A stretch of DNA of 64,000 nucleotides, from NCBI GenBank assembly GCA_001887945.1, contig LDOQ01000129.1, positions 1 to 64,000 on the forward strand, in the 5' to 3' direction. The stretch is from Spraguea lophii (Eukaryota > Microsporidia > Spragueidae). Position numbers and translations under genes: made by a program. This document shows, piece by piece, positions 29,565-39,744 of this stretch. How positions within the stretch are numbered: the stretch's first letter is position 1; every line of letters starts with the position of its first letter. The notes under the pieces were generated by a model. The model was given only the letters and a program-made list of their open reading frames with translations, made no database searches and was not told the origin of the DNA.

Positions 29565-32500
29565 TTAATTCTTTTTAAATATATTTAATAATCTTATTAA
29601 TGTCTTTCTCTTATTCTTATCATTATCTATATATATTGTAGATGTTATACTTTCTTCATGCATTCTAAATTTCTTTAAATATAATTCTTCATAATATTTT
29701 TTATCTTTTTCTATATCATATGTTATATTTGTATTGTATATACTATCTATATCTATATTACTATCTTTTAATCTAGTAGCACTACTTCTATTACAATCTA
29801 TAAGATATCTGTCATAATCACTAACGTGTATAATATCTTTATCATAATCTTTTAAAAATAAATGTCTTATACATAATATATTTATATCTTTTTTATGTTC
29901 TATAGCATTTTTGTTATCTGTTGTATTTGATTTGTTATTTGGTATGTTAGATGGTGTGTTAGTATGTTTGTTATCAGTTATATTGGGTTTATTACCATTA
30001 TTATTACTCTTATTCTTATCATTACCTATCATCTCTTTATCACCATCACTCTTACTCTTATCACTCACTACCTCTTTATCACCATCATCACTTATAACCT
30101 TCTTATTACATTCATTTATTAATATTTTTATTATTCTCATATCTTTCTCTTCTACTGCCATATATCTTATCTTAGCCATAAAATGTGTATTTCTATATTC
30201 AAATATTATATTCTTATTCATAAAAATATAATATAAAATATTATAAGATATTTCTTTATGTATGTTTATTAATGATAATCTAAATAATAATATTATAAAT
30301 TTATAATCTACTTCATTATCTGAGTATTCTATCTTATTCTTTGTTTTAATAGTAGTTTGTGTGGTAGTAGTTGGTTTGATAGGATTGGTTGTTGTATTAG
30401 TATTAGTAGTTGGTTTGGTAGGATTAGTTTTAGTATTAACATTGATTGTTGTATTAGTAGTGGTAATATTCTTAGTATCAATATTAACATCCTTAGTAGT
30501 ATCCTTATTATCAATATTCTTAGTATTATTTTTATTCTTAGTAATAATATTATTATTATCTTTATTATCATTTATATCTTCATAAGCATCATAAAATATT
30601 TCATTATTTTTATTATCTTTATTAACAGATGTATTAACATTAGTATTAGTTATATCTTTATTATCCGTATTAATAGTAATATTATCTATATCATTTACAA
30701 CCTTATCACTTATACTACTTATAACTCTATCACCATTATTATCACTCATACTACATACACTTACAACACTATCACCATTATTAACACTATCATCTTTACT
30801 ATCTCTATTATTATCATAATAATATTTATTTTTATAATATAATAATATTTCTAATAATAATATTTTTTCTATTTCTGTATTATAAGCATTAGCTTTATCA
30901 TTATCTAAATATTTAAATATATTTTTAAATATAAAATAAAATATATCATTGGTACTACCTAAGTATTTAAATGTATATCTAAATATTAATATACCTATGT
31001 TTATATTATTATTCATAGTAATATCATTATTTCTATTTATATTATTTATATTTATATATTTCTTATTATCATTAAAATATCTTATATCTGTATTACTATT
31101 AATAATAGTAGTAGTTATATTATTATTTGTATTATTGTTATTAGTTATATTGTTGATAGTGGTATTAGTTGTATTAGTATTGTTAGTTGTATTGTTATTA
31201 GTAGTATTGTTATTGGTAGTGGTATTATCATTTATCTCTCCACTCATCTCACCATCTATCTTACTATCACCACTTATACCATTACAACCTACATTACCAC
31301 TTAACATCACATTACTAATATACTCTTTATCTACATTAGTATTTATATTCTTCTTACTACACTCCAATATATATATTATATCCTTTATTATTATATCTCT
31401 ATCCATTATTATATCATTGTCATAATACTGTTTTATATTATTAGCTCTATAATAATTATTTAAATTATCTATTGTAGTATCTCTATTATTCTTATTGTCT
31501 ATAATATCTCTATAATGCTTATTTAATTTCTTAAGATAATAACTATTTATAGTCTTATCTTCTTTATATTCTTTTATTTTCTCTTTATTTAAATTTTTAT
31601 ATTTTCTATTATATTCTTCATTGTATTTTACACCATCTTTATTTAATGTATTATATATTTTTATAAATGAACATATACTCTTACTAATATCTATATCATT
31701 TATATTAGATGATACTCTATTGTTTATTATTGATATTCCTATAGATATAAAATATATAATATCATTATACATATTTATATTATAGCTGGATTGACATCGT
31801 ATATCTATTTTACTTGTATTCTGTGTATTATCAGTATTATTTTCATTTAGTATAATATCATTAGTAAATTTATCTATATCTATATCATTATTTATATCAT
31901 TATCATCTTCTGTTTGATATTTATATTCTAATGCATTTAATATATATCCTATACCTCTTCTAATATTCTCTATATCAATATTAGTATTAATTTTATTTGT
32001 TTTGTTTTTATTGTTAGTAGTAGTTTTATTTGTTTTGTTGGTAGTTTTATTGTTAGTATTACCATTCTTACTATTATCTTTATTATTACCATTCTTACCA
32101 CTATTCTTATCTTTATTACAATATTTATTACAGTATTTGTTTATAGTATCTATAGATATATCATTTATATACTCATTAAGATATTTTATATCATATACTC
32201 TCTCTTTCATTATCTTTAAATATTCTATAAGCATAAATTGATGTAAGAATTTATATTCTATAAGATATTTTATATTGATATTATATTTTATATAAAAATA
32301 AACAAATGATGGTGCATTGATGATATTGGTAGTTTTTAATAATCTTTTTATAATATATTCTATATCTGTATTTGTTGTAATATTCGTATATAGATTATTA
32401 TTACTTTGATTGTTATTGTTGTTAGTGGTAGTATTGTTAATATGGTTGTTAGTATGATTGTTAGTGGTAGTAGTATTGTTGTTAGTATTAATATTATCTT

Positions 32501-33605
32501 TACCATCTACACTATTACCATTTCTATCCACATCCACACCTATACTATCATCCACACCATCCACATCATCATCTAAACCATTTATATTTATACTTAGATT
32601 ATCATTTAGATCTACATCATTAATAAAATTATATCTATTTATTTTATGATGATAATTCTTACAACTACTTAATAATAATTTATATTTTATATTATAATTA
32701 CTATTAAACAATCCTTTAACATGATCTAATAGTGTTATTGTTAATGGTGTTGTATTATACGGTATAGTTATATCATATTCTATAGAAGATTCATCATCTG
32801 ATGAAAATAATATATTTTCTATATCTATACTATCATCACTACTGGTATATAGATTACTAGTACTATTAATATTATTTATATCATTCTCGTTATTAGTATG
32901 TGTGTTAGTATATGGATTAGTATTGTTTTTAAATGATTTATCATTATTAATAAGTGCTAATAGTTTTATTATCAATCTATCCGATTTAAATGTCTTTAAT
33001 TCTATTATTCTAAAGAAATTATCAAATGTCTTAAGAAATTGTTTGTCTAAGGATAATTTTGGATGGAATGCTAATGCATTAATAAATATTTTTATTATTG
33101 GAGATTCAAATGCAATCGAGTAAGATAATAAATCAAAAATAAATTTATCTATTATATCCAATGTAACAGACATCACTGATGTATCAGTTATATTAGTATT
33201 AGATGTTGTATTAGGTGGTGTATTAGTAGTAATATTATTATTGATGTTGGTATTAGTATTGTTAGTATTACTATCATTCTTATTATTATTCTTATTTTTA
33301 TCTTTATTCTTACTATCATTCTTATCACTCGCATTCTTATTCTTATCCTTACTATCACTCACATTCTTACTTTTATCCTTACTATCACTCTTACTCTTAC
33401 TATCATTTTTAAGTTTAAGTTTATACTTTATTTCTTTTATTGCCATCTTATTTAAATATTTTGTTACTTTATCTATTCTTTCTGCTTTAGCTTGTATATA
33501 ATGTACAAAATATGATAACTTCTGTTTATTAGTAGTACCATCTTTATTGTATATTTGTCTTATAATTCTTTGATGTTTAGGTGTAAAGATACTTATATTG
33601 AACAT
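29565..33605 (-). CDS. EFR3: EFR3-like protein (PI4-kinase membrane scaffold) with massive Asn/Thr inserts
   Basis: A 1346-residue protein. The N-terminus 'FTPKHQRIIRQIYNKDG', then 'KLSYFVHYIQAKAERIDKVTKYLNKMAIKEIKY', resembles the start of fungal Efr3 (basic helix, K-H-Q-x-L-I, then L-S-Y-L-x-Y-Y). The continuing helical repeats ('VTLDIIDKFIFDLL', 'IKIFINALAFHPKLS', 'FLKTFDNFFRIIEL') fit the Efr3 armadillo-like rod. Efr3 anchors the Stt4 PI4-kinase complex at the plasma membrane to make PI4P. More than a third of the protein is Asn/Thr/Asp/Lys low-complexity sequence (about 100-145, 370-410, 540-575, 800-850, 970-1090, 1215-1260). GGGG at 33611-33614 (coding-strand CCCC) precedes the start. 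Open antisense frames across it are shadows of the Thr/Asn repeats. Identification rests on the N-terminal ~230 residues. Confidence 0.65.
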   Translation of the reverse strand: MFNISIFTPKHQRIIRQIYNKDGTTNKQKLSYFVHYIQAKAERIDKVTKYLNKMAIKEIKYKLKLKNDSKSKSDSKDKSKNVSDSKDKNKNASDKNDSKNKDKNKNNNKNDSNTNNTNTNINNNITTNTPPNTTSNTNITDTSVMSVTLDIIDKFIFDLLSYSIAFESPIIKIFINALAFHPKLSLDKQFLKTFDNFFRIIELKTFKSDRLIIKLLALINNDKSFKNNTNPYTNTHTNNENDINNINSTSNLYTSSDDSIDIENILFSSDDESSIEYDITIPYNTTPLTITLLDHVKGLFNSNYNIKYKLLLSSCKNYHHKINRYNFINDVDLNDNLSININGLDDDVDGVDDSIGVDVDRNGNSVDGKDNINTNNNTTTTNNHTNNHINNTTTNNNNNQSNNNLYTNITTNTDIEYIIKRLLKTTNIINAPSFVYFYIKYNINIKYLIEYKFLHQFMLIEYLKIMKERVYDIKYLNEYINDISIDTINKYCNKYCNKDKNSGKNGNNKDNSKNGNTNNKTTNKTNKTTTNNKNKTNKINTNIDIENIRRGIGYILNALEYKYQTEDDNDINNDIDIDKFTNDIILNENNTDNTQNTSKIDIRCQSSYNINMYNDIIYFISIGISIINNRVSSNINDIDISKSICSFIKIYNTLNKDGVKYNEEYNRKYKNLNKEKIKEYKEDKTINSYYLKKLNKHYRDIIDNKNNRDTTIDNLNNYYRANNIKQYYDNDIIMDRDIIIKDIIYILECSKKNINTNVDKEYISNVMLSGNVGCNGISGDSKIDGEMSGEINDNTTTNNNTTNNNTTNNTNTTNTTINNITNNNNTNNNITTTIINSNTDIRYFNDNKKYININNINRNNDITMNNNINIGILIFRYTFKYLGSTNDIFYFIFKNIFKYLDNDKANAYNTEIEKILLLEILLYYKNKYYYDNNRDSKDDSVNNGDSVVSVCSMSDNNGDRVISSISDKVVNDIDNITINTDNKDITNTNVNTSVNKDNKNNEIFYDAYEDINDNKDNNNIITKNKNNTKNIDNKDTTKDVNIDTKNITTTNTTINVNTKTNPTKPTTNTNTTTNPIKPTTTTQTTIKTKNKIEYSDNEVDYKFIILLFRLSLINIHKEISYNILYYIFMNKNIIFEYRNTHFMAKIRYMAVEEKDMRIIKILINECNKKVISDDGDKEVVSDKSKSDGDKEMIGNDKNKSNNNGNKPNITDNKHTNTPSNIPNNKSNTTDNKNAIEHKKDINILCIRHLFLKDYDKDIIHVSDYDRYLIDCNRSSATRLKDSNIDIDSIYNTNITYDIEKDKKYYEELYLKKFRMHEESITSTIYIDNDKNKRKTLIRLLNIFKKN

Positions 33606-34129
33606 TTGTTGGGGTAAGTGTTATGAATATATAATTATAATAATACACGTAACATAATAGGTTTCAGAATATTGATACAAAATATAATATATATTATAAA
33701 TGTAAAACAATGTAGTATTATATATAAAATTGTTATTGTATAATATTATAATAATAATTTTATATATAATTTTATATGTAATATCATTTTAATTATCTTT
33801 ATCATTTGATTTATTACATAATGTCATTATGTTTTAGATTATACTTTTAACTGTGATATTTTATATCATTGATTATTTATAATATTATAATATTATTATT
33901 TATAATATTATTCTTATTTGTTCTTTACTTATCATACTCATATTATTATTGTATCATACAATTGTTTTATCACACTTTATTTTATATCACACTTTATTTT
34001 GTATCATATTTTATATCATACTCATACTCATACTTTTATATCACACTTTATTTTGTGTCATATAATTGTTTTATCACTGATCACAGTATCACATATCCTA
34101 TATTTATATATTTTATATTTCTATATTTT
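33606..34129. repeat. Intergenic region with imperfect TTTATATCACAC tandem repeats
   Basis: At about 33955-34080 near-copies of 'ttttatatcacactttattt' and 'tgtatcatattttatatcat' recur four or five times. The repeats create a spurious open frame that would extend the next gene by 87 codons. Confidence 0.7.
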
Positions 34130-34981
34130 ATGTTTATTTTTATATTCATTATTGAATTATTATGTAAAGAGTTCTATTTGATGACTGGCGATGGTAATTA
34201 TATGTTTCGTAAGGATGGTATTAGGAATGTTACTATTACTGAAAAGATATCTGAGGCTGATAAATTTGATATTATACAAACAACGTTGAGTTATATGTAT
34301 ACTAAGATTGTTGTTAAGACTCAAGATAATTTATATTGGGATATTTCTGCTAATAAAACAAATTTACACTATTGGCATAAGGATTTGAAAAAGGAGCAGC
34401 AGTTCTTTTTTATTGTATATTTGGAAAATGGTGAGGTAGGTGTTTTAAATGCAAATATGCAGTGTTTGGCGTATAAACCGGCTTTGAAGATTTTTCAAAG
34501 GGAAAATTGTATGTTGAGATTGGATGTGAATCATAGATTTAAAATGGTTTATGTGGATGAGGTAGATATGAAAGATAAAATGGAAATGTTGGAAAGTGGA
34601 AATAACCGTTTATTAGATAAGAATAAAATGTTAGGTGATGAAAATATTTTATTAAAAAAAGAAAATAATGTGGAAAGAAATGAAGATATTGACAGAAGAT
34701 TATATAATATGTTGAAAGATATGTTAGATAGGGAGATTTCAGGAGATAAAGATGTAAAAGATGCTGTTAGGAAAGTCGATGAGTATATTCATTCTGATGA
34801 ACGTGATACACCAGAAAGTATTATTAATAAAATAGTTGCAGTGAAGAAGTTTAAAGATGAAAGGAAAACCAATCATGTTTGTAGGTTGGATGATCGTGAA
34901 GTAGTAGATGATGGTATAATGAAGTTATCAACTCATAATAACCATCATAAAAAACATGCTCATAATAACCATGATGGTTAA
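34130..34981 (+). CDS. Secreted ricin-B-lectin-like (beta-trefoil) protein 1, with coiled coil and His-rich tail
   Basis: A 283-residue protein. I start it at 34130, which gives a clean signal peptide ('FIFIFIIELLC') followed immediately by the 'KEFYLM' seen in its paralogues; upstream in-frame codons are repeat-derived. Residues about 12-150 form one beta-trefoil-like module with 'YWDISANKTNLHYWHKD', a diagnostic shared motif, and 'MQCLAYK'. A charged coiled coil follows (about 155-200), then a helical region, and the protein ends in a His/Asn/Lys-rich stretch. Ricin-B-type domains bind sugars and in microsporidia such proteins are associated with spores or adhesion. No toxic catalytic domain is present. 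No CCC motif precedes the start. First of four tandem paralogues. Confidence 0.75.
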   Translation: MFIFIFIIELLCKEFYLMTGDGNYMFRKDGIRNVTITEKISEADKFDIIQTTLSYMYTKIVVKTQDNLYWDISANKTNLHYWHKDLKKEQQFFFIVYLENGEVGVLNANMQCLAYKPALKIFQRENCMLRLDVNHRFKMVYVDEVDMKDKMEMLESGNNRLLDKNKMLGDENILLKKENNVERNEDIDRRLYNMLKDMLDREISGDKDVKDAVRKVDEYIHSDERDTPESIINKIVAVKKFKDERKTNHVCRLDDREVVDDGIMKLSTHNNHHKKHAHNNHDG

Positions 34982-35344
34982 AGCAATAAAAATAATTATT
35001 GACTACTTTTTTTAAATATTTTAAAATAAATGGTTTTCTAAAAATTATTATATAAACATTAAATAGAAATATAATAAATGTTATTGATATAAAATAATTA
35101 TAATATCTTATATTGTGTATATATTAATTTATAATACAATTTATTTATTATCTGTTTTATTTAATAAGATAATAACCAATATAAACCATTGATGAAATAT
35201 TAAAAAGTTTTAGAATATAAAATATATTTTATAAATAAAATAAATTTATTATAAATTGAAAATTAACATCTTTGATATAGATAAGAAATACATTTAAATA
35301 AATATTATGGATTTTTAACATAAGCCTTCAATTTTTAAAACAAA
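34982..35344. other. AT-rich spacer in the lectin-like array
   Basis: No feature recognised. Confidence 0.4.
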
Positions 35345-35710
35345 TTGTTCAAAGGCGAATAATGACTTGACTAATAAGTGAACAAAATTTCGATAATGTA
35401 ACATTAGTTGTATTGGTATTATAATCTCATTATTAGATTAAAGTAGTATTTAGTTAGTGAAGTTACAACACCTGTATTGATATGTGATTTAGACATATTA
35501 TATAAATAAGAAAGAGATCAAACCTTGTTAAGGATGATAGAATGATGATTACATTATACACAAAGTTCCAATGTTCTAGTGTATAAGGTATAATGTGATT
35601 AGTGCATATCTGTAACAAATCGGTTTACAAGTTTAAATAAATTTTAAGAACCAAAGGTCTTAAATTAAAATAGACTGTATCCAGCCAGAAAACTGCTATA
35701 AATAAATTTT
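35345..35710 (+). repeat. SINE-like repeat, decayed copy inside the lectin-like array
   Basis: Plus-strand orientation, opposite to most copies. Ordered matches include 'aacaccatgtattgat'-like sequence at about 35470, 'caaagttccaatgttctagtg', 'gcatatctgtaacaaatcggtttacaagtt', 'gaaccaaaggtc' and the tail 'ccagccagaaaactgctataaataa'. The head is unrecognisable. Confidence 0.65.
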
Positions 35711-36308
35711 TATAAAAAAATAACAATTAAATATTATTAAAAAATACCTTAGAAAACATCATTATTCTCAAATTAAAAGTAAAATAAATAATATTTATTT
35801 ATTGCTTATTGGATTAATGATTACAATTCTGTTTATAATTGGAATTATAATCGTTGATTTTTTAAAAAATATATATAAGAAATTATTATTAATTGGTTGC
35901 ATATTTTAACAAATCTAAATAAAATTTTATACCAATTGAAATTATATTAACTAAGATTTTATTATTTGGTAATTTTCTACAAATCATTTTGTTTTTTAAA
36001 AATGATATAACATAATTAAAAATTCTAGATTTATATTATAAAAATAAATATAATTATTATAATTAAATATACAATAAATCATTTTATTTTAATTTTTTTA
36101 TATAAAATAAAATATCATATCATAAATTATTATTTGTTTTTATAAAAAAAAGTAGTGATAAAATAGGTAATTTTTTATTTGTGTTTTTAATATCATGATA
36201 TAAATAATCCTATTATTGAATATTTTTATAAAAATAAAATGATCTATATGTCAATTTATATTCGTGTTTGATATATATATTTATAAGTAATAAAAAAATA
36301 TTATTATT
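35711..36308. other. AT-rich promoter region of lectin-like gene 2
   Basis: No C-run start motif is present before 36309. Nothing else recognised. Confidence 0.4.
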
Positions 36309-37007
36309 ATGTTTCTTCTATTCTCTGTTATTCTTTGTAGTAAATTCTATTTTTTAATGTATGATGGTGTTTCTTATATGGAAGGAGTAAATGGAAGTAA
36401 TGTAAGAACAACGAAAAATAAAAATAATGCAGATATTTTTAGAATAGAATATAGAAACGATTCTTTAACACATCAAATAATACGTGTTGTAACAAAACAG
36501 AATATTATGTGGGATATAGCAGCTAATAAAACAAATTTACATTATTGGAGAAATGATAGTTATTCAGGACAGCAATATTTTCAGATAATAAATCTTCCAT
36601 TGAATCAGGTGGGTGTAATAACAGGCAATGGATATTGTTTGGAATATAAATCACAGCAAAATATTTTTCAGAGAGAACCATGTAATCTAAGTAATAATAA
36701 ATTTCAAAGATTTATGATGTTATTTATTGAAGATGAACTAATGCTTAAATTTGGATCTAATTACATCGAGAAACTTAAATTAGAAAACAAAAAACTTAAA
36801 TTAGAGAATGATAACTTGTTACACGATTTATCTTCTATGGAAGAACATCTGGGTTATGATTTTGATAATAATAGTGATTGTAGTACAACATGTAATGAAC
36901 ATAAAATTATAAATAGTTTTAAAGGAGGAAACAATATGTATGGTAGTTTATTTACACCTAATACAATTTCACCGGGATATTTTCAGGCCTTTAATTATAG
37001 AAGATAA
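36309..37007 (+). CDS. Secreted ricin-B-lectin-like (beta-trefoil) protein 2
   Basis: A 232-residue protein. The signal peptide 'FLLFSVILC' leads straight into 'SKFYFLMYDGVSYMEG'. The beta-trefoil-like module covers about 11-145 and includes 'IMWDIAANKTNLHYWRND', 'QQYFQIINLPLNQVGVITG' and 'GYCLEYKSQQNIFQREPC'. A short helical repeat 'LKLENKKLKLEND' and a tail follow. It is closest to paralogue 3, with which it shares 'NADIF-IEYR' and 'INLP'. No CCC motif before the ATG. A secreted role at the host interface or spore surface is inferred from the family and signal peptide. Confidence 0.85.
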   Translation: MFLLFSVILCSKFYFLMYDGVSYMEGVNGSNVRTTKNKNNADIFRIEYRNDSLTHQIIRVVTKQNIMWDIAANKTNLHYWRNDSYSGQQYFQIINLPLNQVGVITGNGYCLEYKSQQNIFQREPCNLSNNKFQRFMMLFIEDELMLKFGSNYIEKLKLENKKLKLENDNLLHDLSSMEEHLGYDFDNNSDCSTTCNEHKIINSFKGGNNMYGSLFTPNTISPGYFQAFNYRR

Positions 37008-37536
37008 AAATTTTTAATAATAAATATTTTGTAATGTTTTAATCTTTGTAATTCATAAAATTATTTGATTTTAATTTTGTTTTAAAAAAAGAATAAGCGT
37101 ATTTTCAAATGTAATTATTGACATAAAAATTTTAATATCCAGATACATTATTATATCCCAATTTATTAAAGAAATCCTAACAATTTTTATATTCAAAAAT
37201 AATAATATTTTTTATTTGCATATCTGAAGAATAAATACAGGTTACAAAATAATCAATAATTTTATAAATATTTTATGTTTATTTGTCGTATTTAAAATAT
37301 TATATAATTTTATGATATCAGATGATTTTAGCTGTTATTCTTAAAGATTAAAATTTGTTACTTCAAATTTAAAAAAATTATACGCTATTTTATTGATGAA
37401 ACCTATCCCTTTTTATTATTCAAAAATATCAATTGGTTTTACATTTATACCTTCACTGATTTTTGTAAAAAATAACATTTGTATTATCTGTCAAATATCC
37501 ATTTCTAAGTATTTAAGCTCTTCACAATTATGTTTT
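37008..37536. other. AT-rich spacer and promoter of lectin-like gene 3
   Basis: An in-frame ATG at 37393 precedes the chosen start, but it would bury the signal peptide behind 48 residues not shared with paralogues. Confidence 0.5.
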
Positions 37537-38178
37537 ATGTTATTTTTTCTTTCTTTTGTGTTTTGTAGAAAATTTTATTTACAGGTAAATGAAGGTATGG
37601 GTTATTTATTAGGACATAATGGTACGCGTGTTAGGACCACTATCGATATAAATAATGCAGATATATTTGAAATAGAATATAGAAAAGATTCAGAAAGTTT
37701 CCAGGTTGTACGCGTAAGAACACAAAACAACATTGCATTGGATATAGCTGGTAATAAAACAGATTTACACTATTGGAATACTGATGTTCCTGACCAGCAG
37801 TTCTTCCACGTTATAAATCTTCCAGATGAAAAAATTGGTGTAGTAAGTGGTGATGGAAGATGTTTGGAATATAACAAAGATGCAGATTATTTCTATAGAA
37901 CTAAATGTGATTTTACTAAAAATGTACAAATATTTAATATGGTTTACGTTGATGAAGCCAATGGGTTGAAAAAAATGGGTTTGAATGATGATTTATTAGG
38001 TGAAAAATTAAGACAATTAAAATATAATAACCTCGCACGTAGTCTAAGTCTTCCAAATGCACTAAGTAATCAAGCCCAAGATAGTAAAAGTAGTATGTCT
38101 TATAGCAGAAGAGTTACTACGAGTAGTGCGAATCCTTCAAGTTATTCATCCCGTAGAACTTATTCTACCACATTTTAA
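37537..38178 (+). CDS. Secreted ricin-B-lectin-like (beta-trefoil) protein 3
   Basis: A 213-residue protein from the chosen start, whose signal peptide 'LFFLSFVFC' aligns with that of paralogue 2 and runs into 'RKFYLQVNEGMGYLLG'. The trefoil-like region carries 'ALDIAGNKTDLHYWNTD', 'QQFFHVINLPDEKIGVVSG' and 'GRCLEYNKDADYFYRTKC'. The C-terminal ~45 residues are Ser/Thr/Arg-rich and could be glycosylated or disordered. Likely arose by tandem duplication with paralogue 2. No CCC start motif. Confidence 0.82.
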   Translation: MLFFLSFVFCRKFYLQVNEGMGYLLGHNGTRVRTTIDINNADIFEIEYRKDSESFQVVRVRTQNNIALDIAGNKTDLHYWNTDVPDQQFFHVINLPDEKIGVVSGDGRCLEYNKDADYFYRTKCDFTKNVQIFNMVYVDEANGLKKMGLNDDLLGEKLRQLKYNNLARSLSLPNALSNQAQDSKSSMSYSRRVTTSSANPSSYSSRRTYSTTF

Positions 38179-38940
38179 TAATATTCTAAAAGAAATATTT
38201 AAATATTGAAGTAAAAGTAATAAAAATAGTCTATAAAAATTCATTTTAATTTTTATTATATTCATATACACATTTTCAACTGTTTTTAACAATTTTTAAT
38301 TTCAATAAAATATATTTTTTATAAAGAAATAAAATATTGAATATTTAAACATATTACTTGGAATCGATAATAAAAAATCTTTAGTTAATCATTTTTTCCT
38401 AGGATTATATGTTTAGTGGAATATAACTAATCGTCGCAATATGTTTTAAAAACAAATAAAATTACCATGAATCAACCATGTAATTTTACAAGAAGATTCA
38501 AATATATTTCATTCATCAATTCTTAATTGAAATTAACATTCTATTTTACAATATATCTAATAAAATATTATAATAAACTTTACAGACTGTAAACAAAAAG
38601 TATAATCATTTTCAAACATATAAGGTTTCATCAATTATAAGAAAATATGACATGTGATATTTATCATGTCATATATTTCCATAAGTGAGATATATGAAGT
38701 TGTTTTATATGTCAACATGAGAATATTTTTAACTAAATATAAATTTATTTATTAATATTATGATTTTTTATATTTCAATCAGATAATTTTGCTTGTTGTT
38801 TTAAAATACACCAATTTTTTAAAGAAATTAATTTTTATTTAGAAAATTTGAAAATTCAATCTTAGAATTTCATCATTATTAAAACAATGATAACGTTTTT
38901 TTAATATTTAAACTATAACAAAAAGGTTTTAATTTTATAT
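38179..38940. other. AT-rich spacer and promoter of lectin-like gene 4
   Basis: An inverted repeat lies near 38640-38690 ('gacatgtgatatttatcatgtcatat'). No gene or CCC motif seen. Confidence 0.4.
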
Positions 38941-39744
38941 ATGATCATATTTTTTACAGCAATAATGTGCAGAGATTTTCTTATTCGTTTAAAAGATAGA
39001 GGTTTATATGTTACAAGTAATGCATATGGTGAGCCAGCAAAATTCACAAGAGAGTCTTATTTAGCAGACGTATTCCAAATGGAGTTATCATTAAAGACGA
39101 ATGAATTTTTGATACATTCTAAAACTCAACATTCTTATTTAGAAATAGGAACCATATATAAGCAATTAATATATTACAACGGAGAAAACAATACTCCAAA
39201 CCAGAAATTTTCTTTACATTTGTTAGATGACGGCTCAGTTTCTATTAAGAATGGAAATTTATGTTGGATGTATTATAGATATACTGATACTATAACTCTT
39301 GAAAATTGTGATTTTAATAATATGGAAACTAAATTTGAAATATTATTTACAGACGACGTTGATAAGGATGAAGAAATTCAAATTTTAAAAGACAAAATAG
39401 CACAATTAGAAAAAATAAATACTGAAATTTATAAAGACGATCCTGTACAAATAGCAGAAATCATGGGTTTGAAAGATATGTTAGATAAAAATTTACAAGA
39501 AGATATTCTTAAAATTTCTTCAGATATAAGAAAGGAAAAGAATGAAAAAGAAAAAAAAGCTATTCTTGAAGCTTTAAATAAAAGAAATATTGGAACCAAT
39601 AATTTATTATCAAAGAATAGAATTCTATCAAATGATTATATTCGAAATAGATTACGTAATGGGATGAAGCTGAATCATAGACACCGCCATAAACACAGAC
39701 ATAGACGTGGACACAAACATCGCCATCTACATTCTATATTTTAA
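38941..39744 (+). CDS. Secreted beta-trefoil-like protein 4, divergent, with His/Arg-rich tail
   Basis: A 267-residue protein. The signal peptide 'IIFFTAIMC' precedes 'RDFLIRLKDRGLYVTSN', aligning with the other three. The motif seen as D-I-x-x-N-K-T-x-L-H-Y-W elsewhere is degenerate here ('YLEIGTIYKQLIYYNGE'), so this is the most diverged copy and sugar binding may have changed. A coiled coil ('EEIQILKDKIAQLEKIN') and a second helical region follow. The last 25 residues alternate His with Arg or Lys, a striking polycationic, possibly metal-binding tail. No CCC start motif. Confidence 0.75.
   Translation: MIIFFTAIMCRDFLIRLKDRGLYVTSNAYGEPAKFTRESYLADVFQMELSLKTNEFLIHSKTQHSYLEIGTIYKQLIYYNGENNTPNQKFSLHLLDDGSVSIKNGNLCWMYYRYTDTITLENCDFNNMETKFEILFTDDVDKDEEIQILKDKIAQLEKINTEIYKDDPVQIAEIMGLKDMLDKNLQEDILKISSDIRKEKNEKEKKAILEALNKRNIGTNNLLSKNRILSNDYIRNRLRNGMKLNHRHRHKHRHRRGHKHRHLHSIF

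Noticed and set aside
30357..30842. Long open frames opposite the EFR3-like gene (also 29911-30231, 30949-31425, 33241-33501)
   Set aside because: They are antisense shadows of Asn/Thr codon runs and give only Ile/Leu/Val/Ser-rich sequence. The minus-strand protein has a CCCC start signal and recognisable domain.
33606..33620. Possible 5' splice site (ggtaagtg) at the EFR3-like start
   Set aside because: The motif is on the plus strand, opposite to the gene. On the coding strand it is the CCCC start signal.
33869..34129. N-terminal 87-codon extension of trefoil protein 1
   Set aside because: It consists of translated ATCACACTTTATTTT repeats. The ATG at 34130 gives a signal peptide aligned with the paralogues.
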